Below are positions 31,513 to 44,318 of a stretch of DNA of 64,000 nucleotides, in pieces; the first letter of the stretch is position 1; every line of letters begins with the position of its first letter. A program made the position numbers and the translations under genes. Under the pieces are notes generated by a model. That model saw only the letters and a program-made list of their open reading frames with translations. It did no database searches and was not told the DNA's origin. Where the stretch lies: the NCBI RefSeq assembly GCF_963082655.1, contig NC_081554.1, forward strand, positions 123,975,453 to 124,039,452, read 5' to 3'. The stretch comes from Stomoxys calcitrans (taxonomy: Eukaryota; Arthropoda; Insecta; Diptera; Muscidae).

Positions 31513-32330
31513 TTATTATACCCTCCCCCAAAGGATGGGGGTATACTAAATTCGTCATTCTGTTTGTAACACCTCGAAATATGCGTCTGAGACCCCATAA
31601 AGTATATATATTCTTGATCGTCATGTCATTTGAGTCGATCTAGCCATGTTCGTCCGTCTGTCTGTCGAAAGCACGTAACTTCCGAAAGAGTAAAGCTAGC
31701 CGCTTGAAATTTTGCACAAATACTTTTTATTAGTGTAGGTCGGTTGGTATTGTAAATGGGCTAAATCGGTCCATATTTTGATATAGCTGCCATATAAACC
31801 GATCTTGGGTATTTACTTCTTGAGCCTCTAGAGGGCGCAATTCTTGTCCGATGTGGCTGAAATTTTGAATGAGGTGTTTTAGGACTTCTCTTAACTGTGC
31901 TAAGTATGGCGTAAATCGGTATAGAACCTGATATAGCTGCCATATAAACTGATCGTGGATCTTGACTTCTTAAACCTCTAGAGGGCGCAATTCTCATTCG
32001 ATTTGGCTGAAATTTTGTACAACAGCTTCTCTCATGACCTTCAACATACGTGTCTGATAAAGTCTTAATCGATCAATACCTTGATACAGCTCCCATATAA
32101 ACCTATCTCCCGATTTTACTTCTTGAGCCCCTCTACAATGATCAGCATTCATTTATGGTCCGAATCGGACTATAACTTGATATAGCTCCAATAGCATAAC
32201 AGTTCTTATTCAATATTCTATGTTTGTCTAAAAAGAGATACCGCGCATAGAACTCGACAAATGCGATCAATGGTGAAGGGTATATAAGATTCGGCCTGGC
32301 CGAACTTAGCACGCTCTTACTTGTTTATTT
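31513..32330 (+). mobile_element. DINE-1-like element, subfamily A
   Basis: 'tataccctcccccaaaggat' to 'aagattcggcctggccgaac' and 'ttagcacgctcttacttgtt'. All landmarks of the 23628 copy are present, with one internal unit fewer. Its 3' end is followed within a few bases by the 5' end of the family X copy at 32332. Confidence 0.8.
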
Positions 32331-32331
32331 T

Positions 32332-34602
32332 CTATTATATAAAAATGAAATTGTTGCGCATTGTTTGTTTGTTTGTTAGTTTGTTTGTCTGTTCCGTATA
32401 GACTCAAAAACGGCTCAACCGATTTTTATAAAATTTGCACTGATGGTGGAATTTGAGCCCCCTGTGAAAATAGGGTATTACATTTTTGATATCCGAAGGG
32501 GGTGGACCCTCACCATAACCCAATTTTCAAAAACGCCAGATCTCGGAGATGGGTGCACTAATTTAAGCGAAATTTGGTTTACCACCTTATGGTACCCCAA
32601 AAACACGAAATTGGTATAAAACTTTGGGGTCAAATAACCTGGGGGACGCCCCATCCCAAAACCCACCCGGACGGACATGTTTACCGATTGGGACGATATG
32701 AGTATAAAATGTAAGGTATTTAAGTGTATATTTTGTATTTGATATACAAATTTCGCACAAAGTGTTCGGGAGTGTCCCCCAACCCAAAAAAACCCCAACA
32801 GGACTCTTTCACCGCTTTGGGCAATATGGATACCAAATGAAAGGTATTTAAAAGTATAGTACAAATCTGACATAAAAACTTATTCCTTGGTGTCTGCGAG
32901 GCCTCCCCACCCCCAAAACTCCCCCGCAGGTCATATTTACCAATTGGGACAATATGAATATCAAATGAAAGGTATTTAAAAGTAGAGTAAAAATCTGATA
33001 TAAAAATGTATTCCTTTGGTATCTGAGGCGCCTCCCAACCCCCACAATACAATATGGATATGAAATGAAAGGTGTTTGGCATGAATGTCGAACGTCACAC
33101 GGAGTTGACTACGAATCTGGTATACATATTTGGTATAGAGTCTGGGACCGGTCCACCCACTAAATATCATTCAATAGGACGTGTAGTTCGAGCGGGATAA
33201 TATGTGAATTAAAAGAATGGTCTATGTCAGTAGAGTTCGAATCTATTGTTGATATAAGGATTCAAGAATCAGGGTCACGTCCAGCCGTCCTGTCATGTGT
33301 ATCGCGACACTAAAGGGCTGATATAAATTTTTTTTGGGGTCTTAGCGTCTCCACCCAACAAAAAAAAAAACACAAAACTGTCATGTAGGACGACCAAGAA
33401 TATATTGTACTCAAATGAAAGTATGTGTCAGAGTGCAATCCCCCTCCCCCCATTCTACCCAAAAAAAAAGAAATTTTTAATAATACATGAAGGCCGATCA
33501 GCATAAAATATGATAGCAATAAAAGGTCTTTGGTAGTAGAGTACACTTTTTACCCTCAAATTGGGATAGACACAGGAGGACCTACGGATCTTTAAAAATG
33601 TGGTATCCCAAGTGGTAGCTTTGAAATATGATTTTGAATGTAGATAACCAAAACAAAAAAAAAACTTAATTAGTGTAAATCTGAAAAAGACCCGTTGCCC
33701 TGAATATCTTGATCGCCATCTTCAAAATGCTTGACATAATGGGGCTCAAACAAAATAGTGCTCTAGCACGATGCTGATATAATTTCAGGGTCCGCCCCTA
33801 AAAAAACCTTCAAACCGGTCAAATTTGCCAACTATGCCATAGTTAACGGGGCTCAAATAATAGGTATTTGACGGAAGAAAACGAATTTGATATCTAATTT
33901 CGAGCCCAAGTGTTTGGAGTTAGTGTCACCCCATAAACTCCCCCTACACCAATTGCAATTGCGGCTCAAATAAAATTAATTTAACACTAGAACACGATAT
34001 TTAGTGCGTGGGTGGCAGTCCCACCCTACATACCCCTCAAACTGGATATATATGTGGATTATGGCAAAAAGAGTCTCACATCTCATATCTGTTTAATGGC
34101 CAAGTGTTTCAGGGACGACTCATCTCATTAACTCACCTTGAACCACACATATATACCGACTATAGCAATATGTAGCTCAAATTTTCCACTTTCAGAGCAA
34201 AGGGTTTGGCTACTCCAATCCAACCCCAAAACAAAGAAAATTAAGTAGATCTAACATCCGAACTATAATAGGTGGGCTCTCCCTTACCCTATTTTCAAAA
34301 ACTCCACATCTCGGAGATATGTGGGGCAATTTAAAATTTAGTTTGTTTATAATAACTCAAAAAAAAAAAATTTAGTATCCTTATTTAGGGTGGAATACGT
34401 AGAGGGCCGTGCCACCTCCAAAGCCCGCTAAATGGAAACATAAACCAAATGAAAGGCACCAATATGATATCCACATTGGGACGAAAAATCTGAAAGGCCG
34501 AACCAGTACCCGCAAACAGGACGTTCCTGACTGTGCCAGTATGGGGCTCAAATAAAATAAGAGAGTGAAAGAAGGCGCAGCGGAGAGGGCCCTGCCCAGC
34601 TA
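32332..34602 (+). mobile_element. Family X reference copy, 2.27 kb
   Basis: Begins (T)CTATTATATAAAAATGAAATT, with 'gtttgtttgtctgttccgta' and 'gactcaaaaacggctcaacc' just inside. The body is about twelve degenerate ~140-base units ('atatgagtataaaatgtaag', 'accccaaaaacacgaaattg', 'aggcctccccacccccaaaa'). It ends '...gagggccctgcccagctaa'. No protein resemblance. TC...CTRR-like ends and a GC-rich terminal stem point to a Helitron-like non-autonomous element, but this is inference. Confidence 0.55.
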
Positions 34603-34609
34603 ATCATAC

Positions 34610-34930
34610 ATATAAATCGATCACCTGATTTGACGTATTAATTTCTAGACGACGCAATTCGTATCCAATTTAGCTGAATTTTTGCATTCGTTTTCGTTTT
34701 GGTATGGCTCTTAACAACTGTGCCAAGTTTGGTCTAAGCCGGTTCATAACCTGACATAACTGCCATATAAACCGATTTTCTAATTTGACTTTCTGAGCCT
34801 CTTGAAGGCGCAATTATTAATCGATTTGCCTGAAATTTTGGAAATGATATTTTTGTATGACTTGTACAGTCATTTTTATATGACTTGTACGGTCATGGCA
34901 ACTTTATGTATGAACTTATCCTAACTATAG
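34610..34930 (+). repeat. DINE-1-like internal fragment
   Basis: 'tataaatcgatcacctgatt', 'cataactgccatataaaccg' and 'gcctcttgaaggcgcaatta' are subfamily A units without ends. Confidence 0.6.
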
Positions 34931-34986
34931 GAATGCTGTTATTGAGACAGACGATCCTTGAAAATCGTTTTTAACATGATACAAAA

Positions 34987-35477
34987 ACACGTGCTAAGTT
35001 CGGCCGGGCCGAATCTTACTAACCCTCCATCATGGATCGCGTTTGTCAAGTTCTTTGAAAGGTTTTTTCAAATATATATGAGCTATATGAAGTTATTGAC
35101 CGATATGGTCCGTCTTCCAGGGGCTCAAAAAATCAAATCGGCAGATCGGTTTATATGGGATCTATATCAGGTTATAAACAGATTTAAACCGTATTGGGCA
35201 CAGTTGCTGGAAGTCAAAATAGAACACTATGTGCAAAATGTCAGCCAAATCGGACAAAAGCTGGCGTTTCCATGGGCTCAGGAAGTCAAATCGGGAGATC
35301 GGTTTATATGGGAGCTATATCCAATTCGTAACCGATTTAGCCCATTTGCAATCCCCAATGAACTGCATCAATATAAAGTATACTTTATGGGGTCCTAGAT
35401 CTATATTTCGTTTTGTTACAAACGGAATGACTAGATTAGTACAATATAACACCATCCTATGGTGGTGGGTATAAAAA
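34987..35477 (-). mobile_element. DINE-1-like element, short copy
   Basis: On the plus strand it runs from 'cacgtgctaagttcggccgg' (3' end) to 'catcctatggtggtgggtat' (5' end at about 35477), with two internal units. The gtccgtctgtc core is deleted between 'ctgcatcaatataaagtata' and the 5' block. Frames across it (34958-35398) are fortuitous. Confidence 0.75.
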
Positions 35478-35999
35478 AATTTTATTTATTTTTATAAACT
35501 AGAGTGTTTTTACAATTTTATATATATATATGAATAGGAATAAAAACTTTCTATGCAATTTTCCGAATAGTCGGAATTTTGAATGAAATTTTCTCTTAAG
35601 CAAAATTCATTAAATTTACTTATAATATTATTCATAATTTCAAGGCAAAATGTTGAACTTTTCTGTAGAATAATTTTTTTAAATACTCTTAAATAACATG
35701 ATTTTTAAACAAAGCTTCGGCAAACATTTTCCAAAGAAAAAATTTTAATTAAATCTTATTTAGACGTTTCTTCTAAAGGCCAAATTCCAAGAAAATATTT
35801 TCAAAAGACAACGTCTCACTAAAATGAAAATGATTATTATCCCAAAATATGGTTAGAAATTATCCATTAGTTAGAAATCGGTTATTTTTGGCAAAAATGC
35901 AATTTATCACAAACCCGAAAAATACAATTTTTCAAAAAGCCGGTTAAAATATTCAGCCCTAAAATTTAAAACCCGGTTTACAAAAACCGAATCTATCAC
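35478..35999. other. AT-rich DNA, nothing recognised
   Basis: Contains loose 'aaattttctt/aaattcatt' repetition like 19-20.5 kb. No gene. Confidence 0.4.
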
Positions 36000-36665
36000 C
36001 ATAATTTTATCGCCACTCCTATGGATGACCACCATAAAAAACGTTTACGGAGGCTGATTGAGGAGGGATTTGAAGATGTTATCACACTTCTTAGGAGTAG
36101 AGATCGGACGCACTTCTGCAGAAAGGCTGAAGGGGTCTTAGAGATGGCTTACGACTAGGCTATACCTAGGGATCTCAATGTTATCCCAGAGAACACTGAA
36201 ATCTGCCTGTTCACAAGGAAGACGAAAGTGGATCAATTTAAGGCGCCACGTTTCCTCAACAAAACAATTTCGTCATCTGTCGAGGTGTGGAATACTTAAG
36301 AGTGATTTTGGACAGGAAACTAAATTGGAAGTGTCACATTCGGACAGTACCGAGTAGGCTCACAGATGTTGGGCATTATGTAGACGGCGTGGGCAACCTA
36401 GAACAGCGAAACGGTCAGTAGGAGGACAAAAAAAAAAGAGTTCGAATCATGAAGGGACGATGTTATTGCTGAAAGGAAGTAAGAAGGAGGTCAGTATTGC
36501 TTTCGGTATCATAGCGTGGCACGTAGGACTGCGAGTTCACTTAGCCAGAATAGATGCGAAAAGTGGTAGCAATAGGCATATGGGGAAGACGATGAGACGT
36601 TGGAGCATTTCCTATGGCATAGCCTGGCTTTTACGGTTAACAGATACTGGCACAATTAAGTGAGC
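36000..36665 (+). pseudogene. LOA-type ORF2 relic (RT motif C to RNase H tail)
   Basis: From 'atcgccactcctatggatga' (RT motif B/C spacer) through VNPEKTEICLFTRK-like codons (36180-36220), a KYLRVILDRKLNWKCH thumb (36290-36340) and, after a deletion, MLLLKGSKKEVSIAFGIIAWHVGLRVHLARIDAKSGS (36460 on), the region before the Cys/His tail. The order matches the 14.8-15.7 and 12.4-12.0 kb pieces. Multiple frameshifts. Confidence 0.75.
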
Positions 36666-37859
36666 CTGGTTGCAATCTGCAAATGTTTAACCTACCAAAA
36701 AGTAGTAGACACATGGAGCCAAATGAAACCAAAACAGGATAAGCAAATAGTTCTACAATCTTCAATATCCTGAAACTACTTTGATAAAATGATTAAAAAT
36801 AAATTTGATTTTTAGTTAACATATGACTTCAGACCCGTCTATTATAGCGATTGAGATAAATTGAATATATGTATGTTTGTATTGTATAAAGTTTTCCACA
36901 AAACAAACATTCTTAAATATCTACAAACATCCTCTGCTACATATGCATCAGCTGGGAACTCAAACAACGACCTTTGATATCAAACACATTTTTTATGATG
37001 ATGTTCAAAATGTGCAAAACTTTGAGAGGCATAACAAAATCAGCAAACACAACTCAACCTATACAAATATACATATCTTTGCACATAATATTTATAAGTA
37101 TATGTTAATTGTTGCACAGTGGTAAATATGCCTCATTTTGAATAAAAAAAAACATACTTCCGTTATTAGCATCGCTATATACTTTCTTTGCACAAACTGG
37201 CTTGAGTTGAAGCTTTTGAACAAATTCTTCTGAAGCAACTTTCCGTGCACTTTACGACTGTAAATTAATTGGGTATTCAGATTAAAAAGATTACTCAGGT
37301 TGAAGTCTTTTTCTCGTCTTACATCATATATGACTTACAATTTAAATTTTTCGTTTGCTATTATTTTTATTTTTTTGAGAAATCCAATTTTAAAATTTAA
37401 AATTTAGGCGCCTTCCTTCTCTGTTTTTCTGTGTGCTTGATTAAGGTACAATGTTGTCATTGTCATCTCACCTCCGCTGAAGTTTTTTTTTTTAACAACA
37501 AAACGCAAATTTAAGATAATGTACTATTTAAGATGAAAATTCTTGAATATCAATTAAAAAATGTTTTATCAAGGGAAATTTTCCTTGAAAAGTTGTAAAA
37601 TTTTACATTAATTTAATAATTATTTGGCCCCAATCATCAAAGTTAGGACTAAACATTTTCGGTGCGGGCTTTTTTAGCACACGAAGGACGTTATATAAAC
37701 GATTTGGCTGAAATTTTGCATACGGTGTTCTCTTAAGTCTAATTATTTGATTTTCTATCTTAACACGTAAAAACAGCTTCAATTCCATGGCAGCCGGTTG
37801 TACCTGACGAATTGACCCGATGGAGTCCTTCATCGGCTAGGGCTACCACCTCAGTGTGC
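36666..37859. other. Spacer, no gene recognised
   Basis: AT-rich. 'gatttggctgaaattttgca' near 37700 is a small DINE-1-like scrap. The frame at 36877-37125 has no family resemblance. Confidence 0.4.
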
Positions 37860-39500
37860 ATGTGACTGCATTGAATACCTCTTTGTTGATATAACTGTAG
37901 CTTCTAACACACCTATGCTCATTGGCTGTGTATATAAGCCTAACAGCAGCACACTATATGACATGCTAATGTCGCGCCTAACAAGTATATCGATTTGCTA
38001 TCAAGACATTATTGTTGATGATGATTTTAACAGGAATATGCTGGTTGAACATCAATTTTCTGGTTCCATTTCCAGAAAATTCCAAACATTTTACAAATCC
38101 CTCGTCGAGTCTATTAGAATTTTCTTTGTGAACTATGAATCAAAGGTTCTCCTCTTCGACCAAATTGCGGCACCAGGATTTTCAAAGCATGACCTAATAT
38201 TCCCTACGTATGACCACCAAATAAATCAACAAGTCCAAAAAAACATTACCTATCGTGATTTAAAAAAACTGAACTTCAATCTTCTGGATTGCCATACTGA
38301 TAGTGTTCCATGAAATTTGATATACCAATTCGATTCCGCAGATGACCAATTAACATATTTTCAAGTTCTTATTTTAATATGTTATATAATCAATGCATTT
38401 CTGATAATACCATTAGATTGAAGAATGAGCCACCTCCATGGTTTAATCAGCAAATAAAAACTCTAATTGATGTAAGAAGTATCGCATAAAAGCGATGGAA
38501 ACATTATGGAACTACACAAATACACGAGCATTTCAAACATGCAAGGCGAGCTGTCGCAAAGCACATAAATGAGGCTAAGGCATTGTACTTTCGAAACAAA
38601 TATCAAAATGCCGTTAATAGCAGACTGAAATAGAGTGAAATTCAAAAAATTGGTATGGGAGAAAAAACAACACCAAAACTTATCCTAATCCCAACACCAA
38701 TAAACTAAATGAGAATTTTGTATTCGTATACTATGTACATTGAAAACTATTGAAAATGTATATATAACCATATGTGTATAGCACCTATAAAAACCCATTT
38801 TCCTTTCACTTTAAAGAATAATCTGAAGACCTGTATACTATGATTCAACAGGAACTGACGAAATAAATCCAAGATTTATTAAAATTATCATACCAAAATT
38901 GCTACCATATTTAAAATATCTATATAGAATTTTTGCACACTCAAAATCTCTTATTTAACTGGCAATCTGGATTCTGTTCTCATAGACGTAGTTGAAAATA
39001 TTCGACAACACATGGATAACAAGACAATGTATTTTCTTCTTCTGTTGGATCACAGCAATGCATTTGACACTGACAACCATAAAACGTTTGTAAATTGATA
39101 TCTTCATACCTTGCTCAAAGATCTCAGTTTATATTTTTTAACGATAGTTGGTCGAATACGCCTATTGTTCCAAATGGAGTACCTCAAGGATCCATTCTGG
39201 ATTTTTTATTATTTGCCTAAATCAATAAGTGGCCTGCTAAACGTACTTGTTACATGCAAGTTTCAATGATGATGTTCAACTGTATACCTGTAGTAAGCTG
39301 AATGATATCCTACTGGATAAGGTTATCCACACGAATAAACCTGAGTACCTTTTTGAACACCTGAGTACCTATGAAAATACCTATCGAGTTGCTCAAGCCT
39401 CGGGTTTCCCCACTATTGTAGTCTACTTACACCTCAGATTACACTTTGCTTAAGCGACATTCCGTTGCACTTTACGCAGACGATATGGACCAGAGAACGG
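37860..39500 (+). mobile_element. CR1/Jockey-like LINE relic
   Basis: Endonuclease (37915-38313), a linker (PPWFNQQIKTLIDVRS at 38433 on, then HFKHARRAVAKHINEAKALYFRNKY) and RT pieces (GTDEINPRFIKIIIPKLLPYL at 38850, VPNGVPQGSI at 39169, LYADDM at about 39472) lie in order. There are many stops and deletions. The family differs from the LOA element (no RNase H or Cys tail seen). Confidence 0.7.
37915..38313 (+). pseudogene. LINE endonuclease, C-terminal half
   Basis: 132 residues. IGCVYKPNSS near the start, DIIVDDDFNRNML (the GDFN motif with D for G) at about 38-50 and GFSKHDLIF (SDH motif with K for D) near 106-114. These are the motifs of a Jockey/CR1-type AP endonuclease, with two conserved positions altered. 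The stop after TDSVP precedes the linker by frameshift. Confidence 0.7.
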
Positions 39501-39919
39501 TTTGAACGCCATTTTCATTGCCTATTAATCCATTCGTGAAAATAATGCATATTGTCGTCACCACACATCATTTCAAAACAACAGCATGAAACACAATTAT
39601 GAATGAAAACAATTATTTTTAAATATTTCGTTAATTTCTGTTATACCTACCACAATAACATGGGGAAGGTATTGGGGAAGATAATGCCCAAAGGATCGAG
39701 CGGAGAGTCTCAGTGAGAGGTCGAGCTGCACCGGCTCTTGCACAAATTCTGAACGCCTATGATGCTCGATATAACAAGTCGAGTAATTGGTACCTTTAAA
39801 TAACCCTGTTCCCGTGGTGATTGGTGCTTTGGAACGGGACGAGCTTTCTCACCTACAGGAGCTTGACGAGGATCACTACCTCTACATCTAGATGAAAATG
39901 TGTCCATAACAACAAAATT
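39501..39919. other. Unclassified spacer
   Basis: 39690-39900 is less AT-rich, but the minus-strand 65-codon frame there shows no known motif. Left unassigned. Confidence 0.35.
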
Positions 39920-41050
39920 AGGCCGATCGGGACAACATGGGACTCAAATAAAAGCTATTTGTGAGTAGAGTATAAAATTGATATTAAAAATTGGGGCCAA
40001 GTATCTACGTAGCCGTTCAAATGAATGTTATTGGTTATCAGTTTGGGAATACGATATTGACATTTGAATCAAAATATCTGGGAGCCGCCATTCCCCAAAC
40101 AGGCACACAGACCGATCATTACAATATGGTACTCAAATGAAAGGTATTTGAAAGTTAAGGGCGAAACTGATATCTATTTTCAGGATCAAGTGTCTGGGTG
40201 ACCGCCCACCCCCATAACACCCCACAAGCCGGACATATTTAAAGATTTTGGCAATATGGGGCTCAAAAAAAGATATTAGGAAGTAGAACACGGATTTAGT
40301 ATCCAATTCTGGCGCCAAGAGTCTGCCATGTTCGATAAGTATGTCCTGTTTGGGGTTTTGGCGGACATCCAAACATTTGGCCCCAAAAGTGGATACCAAA
40401 CTCGTGTCCTACTTTCAAATACCTTTTCTTTGAAGTCCATACTGCCGTGTTCAAAAAATGTCCTTATTCGGAGGTGTCGTTTGGGGTGCGGTGGCTTTTA
40501 TGGGAGGGTCCGCCCACTTACAATGTCAACAAATTATATGGCCCATTGCTCCTTTCAGACCAACCTACACAATCTGTGAAAATTTCAGATTGGTTTGTAT
40601 GTAAGGTTCGCATTCTACTTAAAATATACATCACTTGCTCCATACATTGTCATGATTGTTAAGTTAACCCATTTGGGGCGGTTTTAGGGGTTAGAGCGCC
40701 AACCAGACACTTTTGACACAAATTTTAATTTTATATTCGTAATCCATATTCATGATCAGCTAATATTACGATTTGGGGACTGTTTTGTTTGATTTGTTTT
40801 AGCGGACCTCATTTTAGTGCCTTATTCGTAATCTACTCCCGAATACAGTTCATTTGACTCCTATATTGGCATGATCGTCAAAAATCCCTATTTGGGGTGG
40901 TTTTAGGCTTGGGCCGGCCCCCAAAATACTTGAACACAATTTGTAATATGATATTCGTTATCTACTCTTCGATACCTTCCTTTTCGGTTCCATACAGTCT
41001 CGATTGATCCACTTTTGATTTTAGACGGCGCTGTTGGTGTAAGAGTTTTA
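39920..41050. mobile_element. Two family X pieces in opposite orientation
   Basis: 39920-40325 reads in the plus sense of the family ('gggactcaaataaaagctat', 'gcaatatggggctcaaaaaa'). From 40327 to about 41050 the units are reversed ('gggttttggcggacatccaa', 'accttttctttgaagtccat'). The switch lies between 40320 and 40330, and neither piece has an element end. Confidence 0.6.
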
Positions 41051-41405
41051 ATTTTTTCTAAAATTCAAACTCCATGTTTCGCACCTCACCAAAATGTCAA
41101 GGAATACTGAGCGAATGGTGCGAATCATCTCTTATTTTCAGTGTGTCAGCTTCCATTTTGTTGCTTGAAAGCAACAGCATTACTTGCTATTGTTGAATGA
41201 AAGCAAGTCAAGTGCAACGAAAATATGAATACGTTGTAAAAGCGAATGGTAGCAATCTGTTCTCTGATACCGACATTTTATCCCGTTAAAAAGACTCCAA
41301 TGCAATCGTTAAAAAAATTAAAGCTTTGCTTGTACATTGCGGAAATATATTTTTCAAAGTGAAATATCAAGATTTATTCTTTTCCTATCAACAAATTTCC
41401 AAAAA

Positions 41406-42060
41406 GAATTCCAATAATAAACTCGACAATACAGGGCTTTAATGTTCCTATCCAAAACTCTACCAAATACCTCGGAGTAATATTACACTGAAAAAAAGAT
41501 TGTCTTAATTTTAAAGATTCAACCCAAAGATTAGCAAACCTAATTTAGAGATGATCAAATTTCTAACTTTTTAAGGAAACATAGACTTTGCTGAAAAATA
41601 TTTTCCTTCATATTAAGGATTTTTAGTTTTAAATGGTAGGTTTATAACTACTTAACTTAGCGTCTTGTTATTACTGACAGGAATCTATAATGAAGGTCAA
41701 AATATCGGTGAAAGTTAGGAAATTGACGTTGGCGCAAGACAACAGCGAACCGTAGTTAAAGACGCAAAATAGCTTTATAAATAGCAGTGTCTTTAAACGT
41801 TTGATTTTTTTAGGTAAAGATGCAAAGTTTGAAAGAAGATTTTTCAATAAATAATAATTGGACAGTCATCTATGAAATAAAATAAGAATCAATGAGAGAT
41901 CAAAATGTGCAACGGATGGTCATAAGAAATTTAATTTAAAGATAACATTTTTATTTTTAAGTTTAGATTTTTTTGGCTCGTTTTCATTGCTAAAATCCCA
42001 AAATTCAGTGTAGACAAAAATTTGACGCGTAAGGATCATTTTCCAGTAAAGCACTCAGAT
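41406..42060 (+). pseudogene. RT thumb relic interrupted by a MITE
   Basis: The reading INSTIQGFNVPIQNSTKYLGVIL (to 41485), then after the MITE DKNLTRKDHF (42013 on), reconstitutes the KYLGVxLD-x-xL thumb motif of a Jockey/CR1-like RT. No catalytic motifs remain on either side. Confidence 0.7.
41486..42010 (+). mobile_element. CACTGAA-ended MITE, 525 bp, TA duplication
   Basis: The ends CACTGAAAAA and AAATTCAGTG form short inverted repeats (CACTGAA). TA is duplicated: '...atatta' at the left, 'tagac' at the right, and the interrupted codons (GVIL|DKNL) rejoin when one TA is removed. The interior is AT-rich and non-coding. An identical placement exists at 49464-49988. Confidence 0.75.
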
Positions 42061-42124
42061 GCGGCAGATCCCTTTTCACTTTCCTTAACCGGAAATCCAC
42101 TTCAAACGCGCAAAACACGCTTTT

Positions 42125-42620
42125 TTATATATAATTTGCATTCTACCAACAGCGACGCGCGGCCGCCAAGAATTGCGTCCTCTAGAAGCTCAAGAAGTCA
42201 AGACCCAAGGTCGGTTTATATGGCAGCTATATCAGATTTAGACCACACCTGGCACAGTTGTCGGAAGTGACACTAAAACACTACGTTCAAAATTGCAGCC
42301 AAATCAGATAAGAATTGCGCCTCTAGCAGCTCAAGAAGTCAAGACCCAAGATCGGTTTATATGGAAGCTATATCAAAACATGGACCGATTTTGGCCCATT
42401 TACAATCCCAACCGACCTACACTAATAAGAAGTAATTGTGCAAAATTTCAAGCGCTTAGCTTTACTCCTTCGAAAGTTTGTATGCTTTGGACAGGCGGAC
42501 GGACATGGCTAGATCGACTTAAAATGTCATCACGATCTTACACGGATATTTTGAAGTGTTACAAATGGAATGACGAAATTACTATACCCCATCCTATGGT
42601 GGAGGGTATACAAATTAAAA
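42125..42620 (-). mobile_element. DINE-1-like element, 3' truncated (left arm)
   Basis: The 5' end 'ccatcctatggtggagggta' lies near 42605. The core 'gacatggctagatcgactta' and two internal units ('gatcggtttatatggaagct') extend to about 42150, where the copy stops at 'agcgacgcgcggccgcc'. The 3' hairpin is absent. Confidence 0.75.
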
Positions 42621-42699
42621 CTATAAAGTGTTTTTGATGGTATTTGAATAAAAAAAATACCAATAATTTGTTATATAGGGTTGCCAGTGGTGAGTTGTT

Positions 42700-44318
42700 A
42701 TAACCCCAGTCGCAGTGGCGGCTATGAGACTTAAGGCGATGGGAGAAATGATTGAGGATGGGAGCAGCTCATACCATCGCGATATAATCGAGGCGACGAT
42801 AGGAAACCTGGAAGGAGGGGAAGAGGTTTCCGATCGGATACCTGAGATGAACCTTGAAGTCGAGTGCGAGGCACTGGTGCCATCGGCACAGTCTTGGATT
42901 GACGGAACCCTAGTATTACCATCTGGAAGATCATGTTACATGGATGGATCAAAGCTAGAAGGCAGAATGGGCCTGGAGGTTTACATTGAGAACCCAGGGA
43001 CTGAGATCTGTTTTAGACTGCCTGACCATAATACGATCCTGTAGGCGAAGATCCGGGCGATCACAGAATGCGTGAAGTGGTGTGATGCTAACGCGAGGAC
43101 GTCGAGTGTGAACATTTTTACCCACAGTAAAATTGCCATAAGGAAATAACAATCAGGACAGTAAGGTCACGAACAGTCTTGCAGTATAAGAAGGAGATTA
43201 ACGACTTCTCTGAGGATGGCAAAATCCGCATCGTTTGGCTACCGGGCCATAACGGAGTAAGGGGAAATGAAAGGGCAGACGATTTGGCGGTGAAGGCCAG
43301 AGCATTTTCGTCAAGAAACTTGGTTAACCCGAAGCCTATCGGGTCGACGCAGTCCGAGTTAATGGTGTGGGCGACGAATGCGCGAAACGGTGAAAATCCA
43401 ATGGGGGGATTCAGATCGTGAAAAGACGAGGCTATTACTGAAAGGAAGCAAGAAGACGGTCAGTATAGCTATTGGTATCATAACGGGACACATAGGACTA
43501 CGAGCTCACTTATGTAAAATCGGTGCGGCAATTGATAGCATGTGGGGAAGATGATGAGACGTTGGAGCATTTCCTTTGTCATAGTCCGGCTTTCGCGACT
43601 AAAAGACTACCGTACTTAGGCGGAGACACAATATCGGACATAAACCAACTTAGGGGAGTGGTATTGAAAACAATTAAGGATTTTGTAGGTAGCATGGAAT
43701 TCTTTATTTATTTATTTCATTTCATGCAATGCGAAGCCATCAGGCCTATAAATAATCACACTATGCATAAGACGTACTTTTTCTAACATAAGTTAAAAAA
43801 CTACTCAATTCCTAACTTAAAACTTTCTTTGTTTTTGTTTGTTTCTCTTTCGAGACGAGCTGGATGATCGGAGATGCAAATGGAAAGAAAGCCAAAGCTA
43901 GCAACACACACAAACCACTATGGGACGCGTTTCGTCTTTGGTTAGAAGACTTTTCAACCATATTAGGTGTGATGGCTTCAAGGGCCGTGCGTTGGTATGT
44001 TGTATTTGAATCGTATTAATAGCGAAAACGCATCTATGATACAATTACCACATTAATCAAGCTCGACAACCCTGCTTATTAGCTGTACTTTTTCCAATGC
44101 ATATCTTTTTGTGTAATGACAGACATTTTATTTGTATCAAATTACACTTCTTTCGTACTACACATGATCTTGTTCATCAGTCGGATGAGTAACCTCTTTC
44201 TGTTTAGAGATTACTATAGTTTTTAGAGCGCACAACAAGCCGATTACTGGCTGTTGTATGTCCATAGTGGCATGGGGCGGATTAATATCTGCACCCTCTT
44301 TTCAACCTAACCTACTTT
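42700..44318 (+). mobile_element. LOA-type retrotransposon, 5'-truncated (left arm)
   Basis: It begins within the RT-RNase H connection (AAMRLKAMGEMIEDGSSSYHRDIIEATI) and runs through RNase H and the Cys/His tail to a long 3' UTR ending 'caccctcttttcaacctaac' near 44318. Same family as the 12-15.7 kb element; its 3' end defines where that element should stop. Confidence 0.8.
42715..43786 (+). pseudogene. RNase H domain and Cys/His tail of LOA ORF2 (left arm)
   Basis: CYMDGSKLEGRMGLEVYIEN (first Asp), CFRLPDHNTIL-stop-AKIRAITECVKWCDANAR, DGKIRIVWLPGHNGVRGNERADDLAVKARAF (HNGVRGNERAD, final motif; 43179-43421), and ACGEDDETLEHFLCHSPAF (43541 on). The first Cys of the tail is lost by frameshift and HCPAF reads HSPAF. 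It is broken into at least four frames. The right arm has the same lesions at 47682-48759. Confidence 0.8.

Noticed and set aside
32478..33082. Overlapping minus-strand frames of 120-131 codons
   Set aside because: Readings of the same minisatellite in several frames; the repeated residues (SFHIHIV, NTFHL) mirror the DNA repeat.
34958..35398. 146-codon frame
   Set aside because: It lies inside a DINE-1-like element. The recurrent DRFIWxLYQxxNRF reading is the internal unit, seen in every copy.
37660..37860. Start of a conserved gene near the LINE
   Set aside because: Reading matches nothing known and includes a DINE-1-like scrap.
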